Shown here piece by piece: positions 35,617-43,102 of a stretch of 64,000 nt of DNA. Position 1 is the stretch's first letter, and every line of letters begins with the position of its first letter. The position numbers and the translations under genes are program-made. The notes below the pieces were generated by a model, which saw only the letters and a program-made list of their open reading frames with translations, searched no databases and was not told the origin of the DNA. Source of the DNA: Albimonas donghaensis (GTDB taxonomy: Bacteria; Pseudomonadota; Alphaproteobacteria; Rhodobacterales; Rhodobacteraceae); contig NZ_FNMZ01000004.1 of NCBI RefSeq assembly GCF_900106695.1, positions 248,001 through 312,000 on the forward strand, read 5' to 3'.

Positions 35617-35889
35617 GTGGGCTCCGGCCTCGATGGGGGCGGGTCCGGCGGGGGCCGGGCGCCCCGGAAGGGGTTGAGGCGGAGGGTATGGGGCGGGCGG
35701 GCGGAGGGCAAGGCGGCGAGGGCGCCGCGTCCGAGGTTCCGCGGGTTCGGGCCGGGCGCCCGCGGCGCGCTGAAGCGGGGGCGCGGGTGGCGACGGGCGC
35801 GGGGCGGCGGGCGCGGTCAGCAGAGGCGCGGTCAGCAAAGGCGGGGGGGGATGCGCGGCGCGGCCCGGAAGCCCGGCCCCGGACACGAC
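35617..35889. other. Leader of dnaX: no gene, one short tandem repeat
   Basis: The 273 bp between dnaX and the SRP-RNA terminator hold no supportable gene. A 15-bp tandem duplication, GCGCGGTCAGCA-G/A-AG, occupies 35811-35840. The dnaX promoter is expected here, but none is obvious in this GC-rich sequence. Confidence 0.5.
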
Positions 35890-35915
35890 AAAGCCGCCCC
35901 CGAGGGAGCGGCTTT
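35890..35915 (-). terminator. Terminator of the SRP RNA gene
   Basis: AAAGCCGC (35890-35897) pairs with GCGGCTTT (35908-35915) around a ten-base loop, just past the 3' end of the SRP RNA. On the minus strand the stem ends in TTT before GTCG, a short T run. Confidence 0.7.
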
Positions 35916-35921
35916 GAGGGT

Positions 35922-36015
35922 GAGAGGCTGGAACGCGACCCAAGCGGGACTCGTTGCGGCTGCTTCCTTCCGGACCTGACCGGGTTGGCGAGGCGCCTGC
36001 CCACGCCAACCTCTC
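35922..36015 (-). ncRNA. ffs: Signal recognition particle 4.5S RNA
   Basis: The minus strand carries the SRP-RNA apical signature GGTCAGGTCCGGAAGGAAGC (complement near 35958-35985), the Ffh-binding symmetric and asymmetric loops. The outer stem pairs GAGAGGTTGG (from 36015) with CCAGCCTCTC (to 35922) with one G-U pair. The ~94-base hairpin is the usual bacterial short form that works with Ffh and FtsY in membrane-protein targeting. It lies upstream of dnaX on the same strand, a common bacterial order. Confidence 0.94.
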
Positions 36016-36161
36016 AAGCCGGGAGATACTGAAGACGGCCGCCGATTTCAAGCCCTGCGGGTCGGGTTTCGCCCGCCGGCCTCACCCGCCCCCGCCTTGC
36101 GCGTTCCCGACGGACCGGTCCATATGTACGCAAAGCGAATGACAAGGGGAGAGCCCGGACG

Positions 36162-37214
36162 ATGAGCGAGACCACGCCCGCGAAGATGCCGGAGCCGATG
36201 ATCCCGGAACACGAGATCACCTTCGCCGGAGGCGTCCGCGACCGCGCCGACCGCATCCGCGACAACGCCGTCATGGTCCGCCGCTTCTGGGACGATTCCG
36301 CCGCCCGCGTGCTGCCGCTGTGGCGCGGCAAGCCCCTGCTGGTGGAGCCTGAGGGCCCGGACGGGGCCGAGCCGCAGGCGCCGGTCAGCCTCGGCTGGCT
36401 GCCCACCGATCACCCGGTCCTGGAGGGCCTGGAGCTCGACCCCGTTCTGCTGGGGCTGGACGATCCCGAGGGGCGCCCCTCGGGCCGGTTCGCCGTGGAT
36501 TTCTCCGCCTGGTCGGACCCCGCCGCCCCCGACGGCCCGCCGTCGAGCTTCCGCGACCCCACCGCCAACCGCCACCCGGACCTGCCCGCGGATCATGTCT
36601 TCGTCGACACCCGCATGGCGATGGCCCGGCTGACCACCCAGGACGCCGCCGACGTGGCCGCGGCCAAGGGGGTGCTGGAATGGCACCTCTCGCACCCGTT
36701 CTGCGCCAAGTGCGGGTCGCGCTCGAAGATGTCCCATGCCGGCTGGCGGCGCGACTGCCCCGCCTGCGGCGCCCAGCATTTCCCGCGCACCGACCCGGTG
36801 GTGATCATGCTGGTCGTGCGCGGCTCCCGCGTGCTGGTGGGTCGCCAGCAGGCCTGGCCGAAGGGCATGTTCTCCCTGCTCGCGGGCTTCATGGAGCCGG
36901 GCGAGACGCTGGAGGCCGCCGTGCGCCGCGAGGTGGACGAGGAGGCGATGATCCGCGTGGGCCGGGTCGCCTATGTCGCCTCGCAGCCCTGGCCCTTCCC
37001 CGCCTCGCTGATGTTCGGCTGCGCGGCGGAGGCGCTGGACGAGGACATCCGCATCGACCCCAAGGAGCTGGAATCGGCCATGTGGGTGGAGAAGGACGAG
37101 ATGCGCGAGGCGCTGGCCGGCCGCCATCCGGTGATCGCCCCGGCCCGGCACGGCGCCATCGCGCGTTTCGTGCTGGAAGCCTGGGTCGAGGGCCGGATTC
37201 CCGATTTCGGCTGA
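36162..37214 (+). CDS. nudC: NAD(+) diphosphatase
   Basis: A 350-residue Nudix enzyme. The zinc ribbon is FCAKCGSRS...CPACGAQHFPRTDPV, followed by the Nudix box GFMEPGETLEAAVRREVDEE (G-x5-E-x7-REVDEE) and the NudC-specific SQPWPFPASLM motif. It hydrolyses NAD(H) to NMN and AMP and can remove NAD caps from RNA. The N-terminal ~190-residue domain is of normal length. GGGGAGA precedes the ATG. One weak terminator follows at 37216-37233. Confidence 0.95.
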   Translation: MSETTPAKMPEPMIPEHEITFAGGVRDRADRIRDNAVMVRRFWDDSAARVLPLWRGKPLLVEPEGPDGAEPQAPVSLGWLPTDHPVLEGLELDPVLLGLDDPEGRPSGRFAVDFSAWSDPAAPDGPPSSFRDPTANRHPDLPADHVFVDTRMAMARLTTQDAADVAAAKGVLEWHLSHPFCAKCGSRSKMSHAGWRRDCPACGAQHFPRTDPVVIMLVVRGSRVLVGRQQAWPKGMFSLLAGFMEPGETLEAAVRREVDEEAMIRVGRVAYVASQPWPFPASLMFGCAAEALDEDIRIDPKELESAMWVEKDEMREALAGRHPVIAPARHGAIARFVLEAWVEGRIPDFG

Positions 37215-37215
37215 G

Positions 37216-37233
37216 CGCCGCCGGGCGTTTTTT
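37216..37233 (+). terminator. Weak terminator after nudC
   Basis: CGCC-GCCG-GGCG forms a four-base-pair stem followed by six T (37228-37233), two bases after the nudC stop. Confidence 0.4.
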
Positions 37234-37357
37234 CCGCGCCGCCGGGTTCACAGAGCGCCGGCTCCCCCCTAGGTTGCGTATCCGGGCCGGTCTGCGGGCC
37301 TTTCCGCGGGCCGGTCCGGATATCGATGACCAGACCAGATGGAAGGGAGACCCCGCC

Positions 37358-37540
37358 ATGCGTATGGAAGATGTCGAGATCCAGGCCCGCTCGCTCTATG
37401 AGCAGCTGGGCCCCCGCGCGATCGCCACCGCCGCCCAGCGCGCCGTGCGCCATGAGGAGATCGGCGAGGCCGAGGAGGCCGAGCGCTGGCGCCGCATTCA
37501 GGCCCGCCTGACCGAGAAGCGCGGCGCCCACCAGAGCTGA
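37358..37540 (+). CDS. Small conserved-looking protein of 60 residues, function unknown
   Basis: The peptide MRMEDVEIQARSLYEQLGPR and onward, with AEEAERWRRIQARLTEKRGA near the end, is helical and highly charged, with no membrane segment. GGAAGGGAG lies before the ATG at a good distance. I recognise it as the sort of short protein that follows nudC-type genes in Rhodobacterales, but I cannot assign a role. The 293 bp after it (37541-37833) hold no supportable gene. Confidence 0.65.
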   Translation: MRMEDVEIQARSLYEQLGPRAIATAAQRAVRHEEIGEAEEAERWRRIQARLTEKRGAHQS

Positions 37541-37833
37541 CCGCCGCGAACGCCCTTCGGCCCTCGCCGCGTCGGCAGCGCCGCGCCGGGGCGGGCCCTC
37601 CCGACCCGGGCGCCGGCCGCGCCTCCCATGTCTGACCCCTGGGAGGCGAACCCCGAAGCATGGCGTTCCCGCATGGCGCTCCGGCAGCGGACATGTCTCA
37701 CGTCGCGCGACGCTCACGACGCGCGACGGCGTTCGGGCTCTGTCCGCAAGCACGCGACCCGGAGCCGGGGGCCCGACGCCCCCCCCGAGCCCCCCGGCTT
37801 CCGCCCGGTCCCATCCCGGAGCGCGGCGTTGGA

Positions 37834-38688
37834 TCAGACCTTCTTCACCCGCTCCCGGTAGGGATGCGACGGGTAGACGCCCAGGATCCGGCGATGCGAG
37901 GTGAAAAAGCCCAGCTCCTCCATCGCGTTGCGCACCGAAGGGTCTTCGGGATGCCCCTCGATGTCGGCCAGGAACTGCGTGGCGGTGAAGGACCCGCCGG
38001 CCATGTAGCTCTCCAGTTTCACCATGTTCACGCCGTTGGTCGCGAATCCCCCCATCGCCTTGTAAAGCGCGGCGGGCACGTTGCGGACCTCGAACAGGAA
38101 GGTGGTCAGCACCTTGGGAGCGGAAGGTTCGGCCTCGATCTTCTGGCGGCTCATGACCAGAAAGCGGGTGGCGTTGTTCTTGTTGTCATGGACGTCGCGG
38201 GCGAGGATCTCCAGCCCGTAGATCTCCGCCGCCAGCTCGGAGGCGAGCGCCGCGCGCCCCGGCTTCGTGGCCTCCGCCACCATGCGCGCGGAGCCGGCGG
38301 TGTCCGCCCCGGTGATCGGGCGGATGCCGTGACGGCCGAGGAAATCCCGGCACTGCCCCAGCAGCACGGTGTGGGACATGGCCTCGGTCACGTCCTCCAG
38401 CCTGTCCCCGGGGCGGCCCATCAGCTGGATGGCCACGGGCACGAAGGTTTCGCCGATGATGAACAGGCCCGAGCCCGGCAGCAGCGCGTGAATGTCGGCG
38501 ACCCGGCCATAGGTGGAGTTCTCCACCGGCAGCATGGCGAGTCGGGCCTCGCCGGAGCGCACCGTGGCGATCGCCTCCTCGAAGGTGGCGCAGGGAATCG
38601 GCTCGAGGTCGGGATAGGCCTGGCGACAGGCGAGATGCGAGTAGGCTCCCGGCTCTCCCTGGAAGGCGATGCGGTCTTGCTGGCTCAT
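37834..38688 (-). CDS. pheA: Prephenate dehydratase
   Basis: A 284-residue monofunctional PheA. It decarboxylates and dehydrates prephenate to phenylpyruvate for phenylalanine synthesis. Motifs are IAFQGEPGAYSHLACRQAYP at the N-terminus, LPVENSTYGRVAD, and the catalytic NNATRFLVM (Thr-Arg-Phe). The C-terminal ACT domain (TTFLFEVRNVPAALYKAMGG; LESYMAGGSFTATQFLADIE) should bind phenylalanine for feedback, though the usual ESRP is ESYM. No chorismate mutase domain is fused. A perfect 16-bp palindrome lies 33-48 bp upstream. Confidence 0.95.
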   Translation of the reverse strand: MSQQDRIAFQGEPGAYSHLACRQAYPDLEPIPCATFEEAIATVRSGEARLAMLPVENSTYGRVADIHALLPGSGLFIIGETFVPVAIQLMGRPGDRLEDVTEAMSHTVLLGQCRDFLGRHGIRPITGADTAGSARMVAEATKPGRAALASELAAEIYGLEILARDVHDNKNNATRFLVMSRQKIEAEPSAPKVLTTFLFEVRNVPAALYKAMGGFATNGVNMVKLESYMAGGSFTATQFLADIEGHPEDPSVRNAMEELGFFTSHRRILGVYPSHPYRERVKKV

Positions 38689-38720
38689 GGTCTCCCGCTT
38701 CGGGCGTGATCCGCCGCCGA

Positions 38721-38736
38721 TGCAAGACGTCTTGCA
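38721..38736. promoter_or_regulatory. Perfect 16-bp palindrome TGCAAGACGTCTTGCA (candidate operator)
   Basis: The sequence is its own reverse complement and lies between pheA (start 38688, leftward) and the cytochrome c gene (start 38937, rightward). Size, symmetry and position suggest a dimeric repressor site, possibly controlling pheA. No regulator gene is adjacent. Confidence 0.5.
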
Positions 38737-38936
38737 ACGGATTGGAACCGCCCTCTTTCCGGTCAATGGGTCGCGCCTTATACGCCTTGCGGGCGGGGTC
38801 GGGAAGCGGCTAGGAAATCGCAACCCAGCCGCGCCCCGGGCGCGACCGCTCCGACCCTGCGCGCCTGTCGCGGATGGGGTCGACCTGGCGGCCCCCGGCG
38901 GAAGCGGGGCCAGGACTGAAAAGGGGTCAGGACGCT

Positions 38937-39443
38937 ATGGACTCGATGGAGATCAACAAGATCATGGGAGCCGTGGTCGGCTCGCTGCTGATCTATCTCG
39001 GCGTTCAGTTCTTCGCCGACCAGATTTTCCACCCCGCCGGACACGGCGATGAACACGACTACGCCTATGCCCTCGAGATCGAGGAATCCGGCGGCGGCAC
39101 GGAAGAAGAGCAGGTCGATTTCGGCGCCCTTCTGGCCGAGGCCGATCCGGCCCGCGGCGAGCGGGTGTTCGGCAAGTGCAAGGCCTGCCACAAGCTGGAC
39201 GGCACCAACGCCACCGGCCCGCATCTGGACGGCGTCGTGGGCCGCGCGGTCGACGCGGTGGACGGCTTCGCCTATTCCGGCGCGCTGGAAGCGGTGGTCG
39301 ACACCTGGTCGCCGGAGAACCTGCAGCACTTCCTGGCCAACCCGCGCAAGTTCGCGCCGGGCACCGCCATGGGCTTCGCCGGCCTTCCGAAGATCGAGGA
39401 CCGCGCCGCGCTGGTCGCCTATCTTCAGACCCAGGGCGGCTGA
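38937..39443 (+). CDS. Membrane-anchored class I cytochrome c
   Basis: A 168-residue protein with an uncleaved N-terminal anchor (IMGAVVGSLLIYLGVQFF), an acidic Glu/Gly-rich linker and a class I cytochrome c domain. Heme attaches at CKACH; the distal Met is in GTAMGFAGL. The size and anchor resemble the CycM/c-552 proteins that shuttle electrons from the bc1 complex to the terminal oxidase in alphaproteobacteria. AGGA lies before the ATG. A strong terminator follows. Confidence 0.9.
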   Translation: MDSMEINKIMGAVVGSLLIYLGVQFFADQIFHPAGHGDEHDYAYALEIEESGGGTEEEQVDFGALLAEADPARGERVFGKCKACHKLDGTNATGPHLDGVVGRAVDAVDGFAYSGALEAVVDTWSPENLQHFLANPRKFAPGTAMGFAGLPKIEDRAALVAYLQTQGG

Positions 39444-39487
39444 CGCCGCCATCGCGGCCCGCGCCTTCGCGGATCGCCTTCGGATCG

Positions 39488-39520
39488 AAAACGCCCGCCG
39501 GTTCCCCCGGCGGGCGTTTT
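39488..39520. terminator. Strong bidirectional terminator after the cytochrome c gene
   Basis: AAAACGCCCGCCGG (39488-39501) pairs with CCGGCGGGCGTTTT (39507-39520) around a five-base loop, with A and T runs at the base on both strands. Confidence 0.9.
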
Positions 39521-39736
39521 CCGTTTTCGCCGTCCTGTTCCGCCCGCGCCCCGGATCGCCCTGCGATCCGGCGGCCCGCCGACCCCGCCCCGCTTCGGGC
39601 GGGCGAGGCGGGCCGCCCTCCCTCCCCGCGCTCCGGCCCCCGCCACGCGCCCCGCACACGCGTGCGACGGAGCAGTCCGGGTCATGCGTGGAAAATTCGA
39701 GGGCGCCTCTTGCAAGGCGGCCCGGATCGCCCATCT

Positions 39737-39755
39737 ATGTAAATGTGATTTACAT
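39737..39755. promoter_or_regulatory. AT-rich perfect palindrome ATGTAAAT-GTG-ATTTACAT
   Basis: An 8-base inverted repeat with a three-base centre, in a locally AT-rich patch, 61-79 bp upstream of the DUF2852 start. A second overlapping inverted repeat (TGTGA-N7-TCACA) shares its right half. It looks like a dimeric repressor or activator site for the DUF2852 gene. Confidence 0.55.
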
Positions 39756-39815
39756 TCACATCGCGCCATGGGGGCGCATCGTGCCGCCAAGGCGCATCGA
39801 GACACGGGGATAGCA

Positions 39816-40202
39816 ATGGACAGGATCAAGGATCTTCTGAGACGAGGCGAGGCCACGCTGGACCACTGGGGCAAACCCGGCTGGATCGGCGCGATGGTCT
39901 TCCTCTTCATCCTGGCGTGGCCGCTGGGCCTCGCCTTTCTCTTCTACATGATCTGGAGCGGACGTATGGGCAAGGGCTGCAACTCGCGCTGGAAGCGCAA
40001 CCGTCACGGCGCCTATCAGTCGAGCGGCAACGCCGTGTTCGACAGCTACAAGGAAGAGACGCTCAAGCGGCTCGAGGAAGAGCAGACCGCCTTCCAGGAC
40101 TTCATGGAGCGGCTGCGCCGCGCCAAGGACCAGGCCGAGTTCGACCAGTTCATGGACGAACGCCGCCGCGGGCCGGCGCCTTCCGGCGAAGCCACCGCCT
40201 GA
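39816..40202 (+). CDS. DUF2852 domain-containing membrane protein
   Basis: A 128-residue protein. A single hydrophobic region (GWIGAMVFLFILAWPLGLAF) is followed by LFYMIWSGRMGKGCN, the DUF2852 signature. The C-terminal half is a charged coiled coil (EETLKRLEEEQTAFQDFMER, then RRAKDQAEFDQFMDERRR). Function unknown; widespread in Rhizobiales and Rhodobacterales. The frame is open upstream, but ATG 39816 gives the expected length. The AT-rich palindrome upstream implies its own control. Confidence 0.87.
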   Translation: MDRIKDLLRRGEATLDHWGKPGWIGAMVFLFILAWPLGLAFLFYMIWSGRMGKGCNSRWKRNRHGAYQSSGNAVFDSYKEETLKRLEEEQTAFQDFMERLRRAKDQAEFDQFMDERRRGPAPSGEATA

Positions 40203-40228
40203 CGCGCCCGCCCCAAGCGGGCGACGCC

Positions 40229-40259
40229 GCGCCCGGCGACCCTCGCGGTCGCCGGGCGC
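40229..40259 (+). terminator. GC-rich hairpin after the DUF2852 gene
   Basis: A 13-bp perfect stem (40229-40241 with 40247-40259) and a five-base loop, 27 bp past the stop. It lacks a T run. Confidence 0.45.
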
Positions 40260-40434
40260 GCGCGCGTTCGCAGCCCCCCCGACGGCGGCAAAGCCCCGAC
40301 GCCCGGTCCGTCGATCCGTGTCGCCCGCGACGCAGGGCGCCCGCCGCCATCACCCATGGGATCGCGGCGATGATGACGAGACGGTGACCCCCTGCTAGGG
40401 TCGCGACTCGACGCCCCATTTCGCGCAGAGGTCC

Positions 40435-41262
40435 ATGAGCCACCATCAGGGAAAGATCGCGCCGCAGTTCTTCGTGACGGCTCCCCAGCCCTGCCCCTAT
40501 CTCGAGGGCCGGGCGGAACGAAAGCTCTTCACCACCCTGCGCAATCCGGACGCCGCCGCGGTCAACGACTTCCTGTCGCTGCGCGGCTTTCGTCGTTCGC
40601 AGGGCGTCGTCTACCGGCCCTCCTGCGCCGGCTGCAACGCTTGCCTGTCCACGCGAATCCCCGTCGACGGCTTTCAGCCCGGCCGCACCCATCGGCGGGT
40701 GATCGCGCGCAACGCCGATCTCGCCCGCGTCGCCGTGGGCGCGCAGGCGACCGAAGATCAGTACGAGCTCTTCCGCCGCTATCTCGACCATCGCCACGCC
40801 GATGGCGGCATGGCCGAGATGGACGAGTTCGAGTTCTCCGCCATGATCGAGGAGACGCCGGTCCGCACCCGCGTCGTCGAATACCGCCGCGCCCCGGATC
40901 GCGAGGCCGGGGAACGCGGGCCCGACGTGCTGGTGGGCGCCTGCCTGACCGACGTGCTCTCGGACGGGCTGTCGATGGTCTACTCGTTCTTCGATCCGGC
41001 GGAGGAGCGGCGCTCGCTCGGCACCTACATGATTCTCGACCATCTGGAGATCGCGCGGGCCGCGGGTCTGCCCTATGTCTATCTCGGCTACTGGGTCCCG
41101 GGTTCGCCGAAGATGGATTACAAGGCGAAGTTCCGGCCCTTCGAGATCTACCAGGCCGACCAGTGGAAACGCGTCGACGCGCCCGAGACGGTGAAGGCCG
41201 AGGTGCATCCCCTGGCCGTCGACCCGATCGCCGAGCAGGTCGCCAAGCTGATGAACGGCTGA
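40435..41262 (+). CDS. bpt: Aspartate/glutamate leucyltransferase (bacterial N-end rule)
   Basis: A 275-residue Bpt-type aminoacyl-tRNA-protein transferase. It adds Leu to proteins with N-terminal Asp or Glu, marking them for ClpAP. Key stretches are [17 protein letters not shown] near the N-terminus, [20 protein letters not shown], and the GNAT-like core [20 protein letters not shown] with [20 protein letters not shown]. Length fits the family. AGAGG precedes the ATG. It converges with the FAD oxidase gene. Confidence 0.94.
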   Translation: MSHHQGKIAPQFFVTAPQPCPYLEGRAERKLFTTLRNPDAAAVNDFLSLRGFRRSQGVVYRPSCAGCNACLSTRIPVDGFQPGRTHRRVIARNADLARVAVGAQATEDQYELFRRYLDHRHADGGMAEMDEFEFSAMIEETPVRTRVVEYRRAPDREAGERGPDVLVGACLTDVLSDGLSMVYSFFDPAEERRSLGTYMILDHLEIARAAGLPYVYLGYWVPGSPKMDYKAKFRPFEIYQADQWKRVDAPETVKAEVHPLAVDPIAEQVAKLMNG

Positions 41263-41309
41263 GGCGGCTCGCCCCCTCCCCGTCGCGCCCCCCTGCTCGG
41301 CCGCCCGTC

Positions 41310-42497
41310 TCAGCCTTCCGGGCCGAAGCCCGAATCGTAGCCCTCCGCCGCCAGGTCGCCGCCCAGCGCCAGCAGCGCGCCCAGTCGGCCGATCTCGTCC
41401 GAGCATTTGGCGCCCGAGCCGTTGCCCACCGTCACCGCATAAAGACACTCTCCCGCCTGATGAATCAGCGGCGCCTTCCAGGCGTTGAACGAGGTCACGC
41501 AGGCGGCCGAGCCCAGCGAGGCGTAGCGCAGCCCCGGCATCAGCTCGCACAGCATTTCGGTGAGCTTGTCGCGCACCGCGAGGTCGCCTTCGGTGCGGAA
41601 CCACTCCGCGATCTCGGCATCCGTGGTCAGGGGCTGATCCATCGGGTCGCCGCCGATCTTCATGTACCACCTGCCATCGGGATAGGGCAGCGGCGGCAGC
41701 AGATAGGGGGCGGCGCGGGGATCGTCGGGCTCCCATACCAGGGTGGGCATGGCGGCGAGGCGCGCGCGCTCGGCTTCGTCGATCTCCAGCAACGCCACGG
41801 TTCGGGCGTAGACGTCGATCTTCGGACGCTGGGGCAGCAACTCGCGGGACCAGGCGCCGGCGGCGATCACCGCTCTGGGCGCGCGGAACACGACCCCGTC
41901 GGCGCAGCGGACGCTCGCCTCGCCGGCGGTCTCGTCGATGGCCACGACGTGGGAGGCATGGCGCGCGGCGCCCCCCGCCGTGGCGAGCGCGATCTGGGCG
42001 CGGACCAGCGCCCGCGGGTCGATGCAGCCGGCGCCGCTCGGCTCATGCAGGGCGACCGTGCCTTCGGGGAAGGCGAAGAAGGGGAAGGTCTCCGCCAGCG
42101 CCGCGCCCTCGTAGCGGACATGGGGGATGGATTGCGCCTCGGCCACCGCGAGCGTGCTGGCCATGAAACCGGTGTTGGAGCCGTCCAGCGGCCCGGCCAT
42201 CATGCCCCCTGTCTCGCGGAAGAAGGGGATGCCCGAGGCGGCTTCGATCCCCGCATAGCGCCCGATGGCGCGGCGCGACAGGCGGGCCCAGTCGCCGCGC
42301 GCGTCCAGCGCCCGCGTGATGCGCCCCGAATCGTGGTGGCTGGCGAAGGGGGCGGCGTGGGTGGCGCGGGACACCGGCTCGTCCGGGCCGAGCAGCAGGA
42401 CCTTCGCCCCGGCCTCGGTCATGTGGCGGGCGCAGGCGGCGCCCATCATGCCGGCGCCGATGACGATGGCGTCGAAGGTGTCGGGGGTTGCGGTCAT
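41310..42497 (-). CDS. FAD-dependent sarcosine-oxidase-like oxidoreductase
   Basis: A 395-residue DAO-family protein. The dinucleotide fold is DAIVIGAGMMGAACARHMTE near residue 8; the C-terminal FAD contact is ECLYAVTVGNGSGAKCSDEI. It is of monomeric-sarcosine-oxidase type, and the Cys in GSGAKCSDE could be the residue that covalently holds FAD in MSOX enzymes. The substrate is probably a small N-methyl amino acid or other secondary amine. GGAGA precedes the ATG, five bases away. It is the last gene of the leftward series from acs. Confidence 0.84.
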   Translation of the reverse strand: MTATPDTFDAIVIGAGMMGAACARHMTEAGAKVLLLGPDEPVSRATHAAPFASHHDSGRITRALDARGDWARLSRRAIGRYAGIEAASGIPFFRETGGMMAGPLDGSNTGFMASTLAVAEAQSIPHVRYEGAALAETFPFFAFPEGTVALHEPSGAGCIDPRALVRAQIALATAGGAARHASHVVAIDETAGEASVRCADGVVFRAPRAVIAAGAWSRELLPQRPKIDVYARTVALLEIDEAERARLAAMPTLVWEPDDPRAAPYLLPPLPYPDGRWYMKIGGDPMDQPLTTDAEIAEWFRTEGDLAVRDKLTEMLCELMPGLRYASLGSAACVTSFNAWKAPLIHQAGECLYAVTVGNGSGAKCSDEIGRLGALLALGGDLAAEGYDSGFGPEG

Positions 42498-42636
42498 GGG
42501 GATCTCCGGCGCGGACGGGCGCGGGGATGCGGCCCGAGGGATCATCATGGCGATGGGCGCGGCGGCGGAAAGGGGGCGCGTGGGGGAAATCCCGCGCCTG
42601 GCGCCGAGGCCACCCCGCCCCGCCCCGCGCCGCCTG

Positions 42637-43023
42637 TCAGAGCACCAGCTGCGTCTGGGTCACCAGCGCCACGTCCTTGCCGTCGGCCCGCGTTATCCGG
42701 GTCTGCCAGACCGAGAGCCGGGCGCCGATCTTCACCGGGGTGGCGACGGCGGTGACGGTCTCGCCCTCCGGCCCGGCGCCGAGGAAGTTGGTCTTCGATT
42801 CGATGGTGGTGGTGCTCTTGCCCTCGGGCAGGTTCAGCACGGCGCCGATCGCGCCCACCGCATCGGCGAAGGCCATCACCGCGCCGCCATGCATGATGTG
42901 ACCCGCGGTGCAGAGATCCGGCCGGATCACCAGCGTCGCCGTCACCTTGTCCCTGGTCGCCTCGACCACCTCGACGCCCATCAGCTTCGAGAACGGCATG
43001 CGGTCGGCCATGTTCGCGGTCAT
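42637..43023 (-). CDS. PaaI-family hotdog thioesterase
   Basis: A 128-residue hotdog-fold acyl-CoA thioesterase. The family motif HIMHGGAVMAFADAVGAIGA contains HGG and the catalytic Asp; ESKTNFLGAGPEGETVTAVA follows. It should hydrolyse short or aromatic acyl-CoAs. It lies 80 bp after the DUF3883 gene. Its ribosome site GGGAGG is inside the hairpin at 43033-43060. Confidence 0.9.
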   Translation of the reverse strand: MTANMADRMPFSKLMGVEVVEATRDKVTATLVIRPDLCTAGHIMHGGAVMAFADAVGAIGAVLNLPEGKSTTTIESKTNFLGAGPEGETVTAVATPVKIGARLSVWQTRITRADGKDVALVTQTQLVL

Positions 43024-43032
43024 CTCGCCACT

Positions 43033-43060
43033 CCTCCCATGTTGTTTCGGCCATGGGAGG
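43033..43060 (-). promoter_or_regulatory. Hairpin enclosing the thioesterase ribosome-binding site
   Basis: On the minus strand, CCTCCCATG (43060-43052) pairs with CATGGGAGG (43041-43033), which contains the only Shine-Dalgarno match, nine bases before ATG 43023. Folding would hide the site from ribosomes. Confidence 0.5.
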
Positions 43061-43080
43061 GCGCCCCGCGCAGCGAAGCA

Positions 43081-43097
43081 ATGACCTTGCAGGTCAT
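43081..43097. promoter_or_regulatory. Palindrome ATGACCT-TGC-AGGTCAT upstream of the thioesterase
   Basis: A perfect 7-base inverted repeat with a three-base centre, 58-74 bp before the thioesterase start and directly after the DUF3883 stop region. It could be an operator or a weak terminator stem; no T run follows. Confidence 0.4.
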
Positions 43098-43102
43098 CGC
43101 GA

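Noticed and set aside
35920-36020. SRP RNA read on the plus strand.
   Set aside because: The plus strand shows the complement of the GGAAGGAAGCAGCC signature. The functional loop is formed only by the minus-strand transcript.
39737-39761. CRP/FNR or PpsR site.
   Set aside because: TGTGA and TCACA are separated by seven rather than six bases, and TGT-ACA by eleven rather than twelve. It is kept only as an unassigned palindrome.
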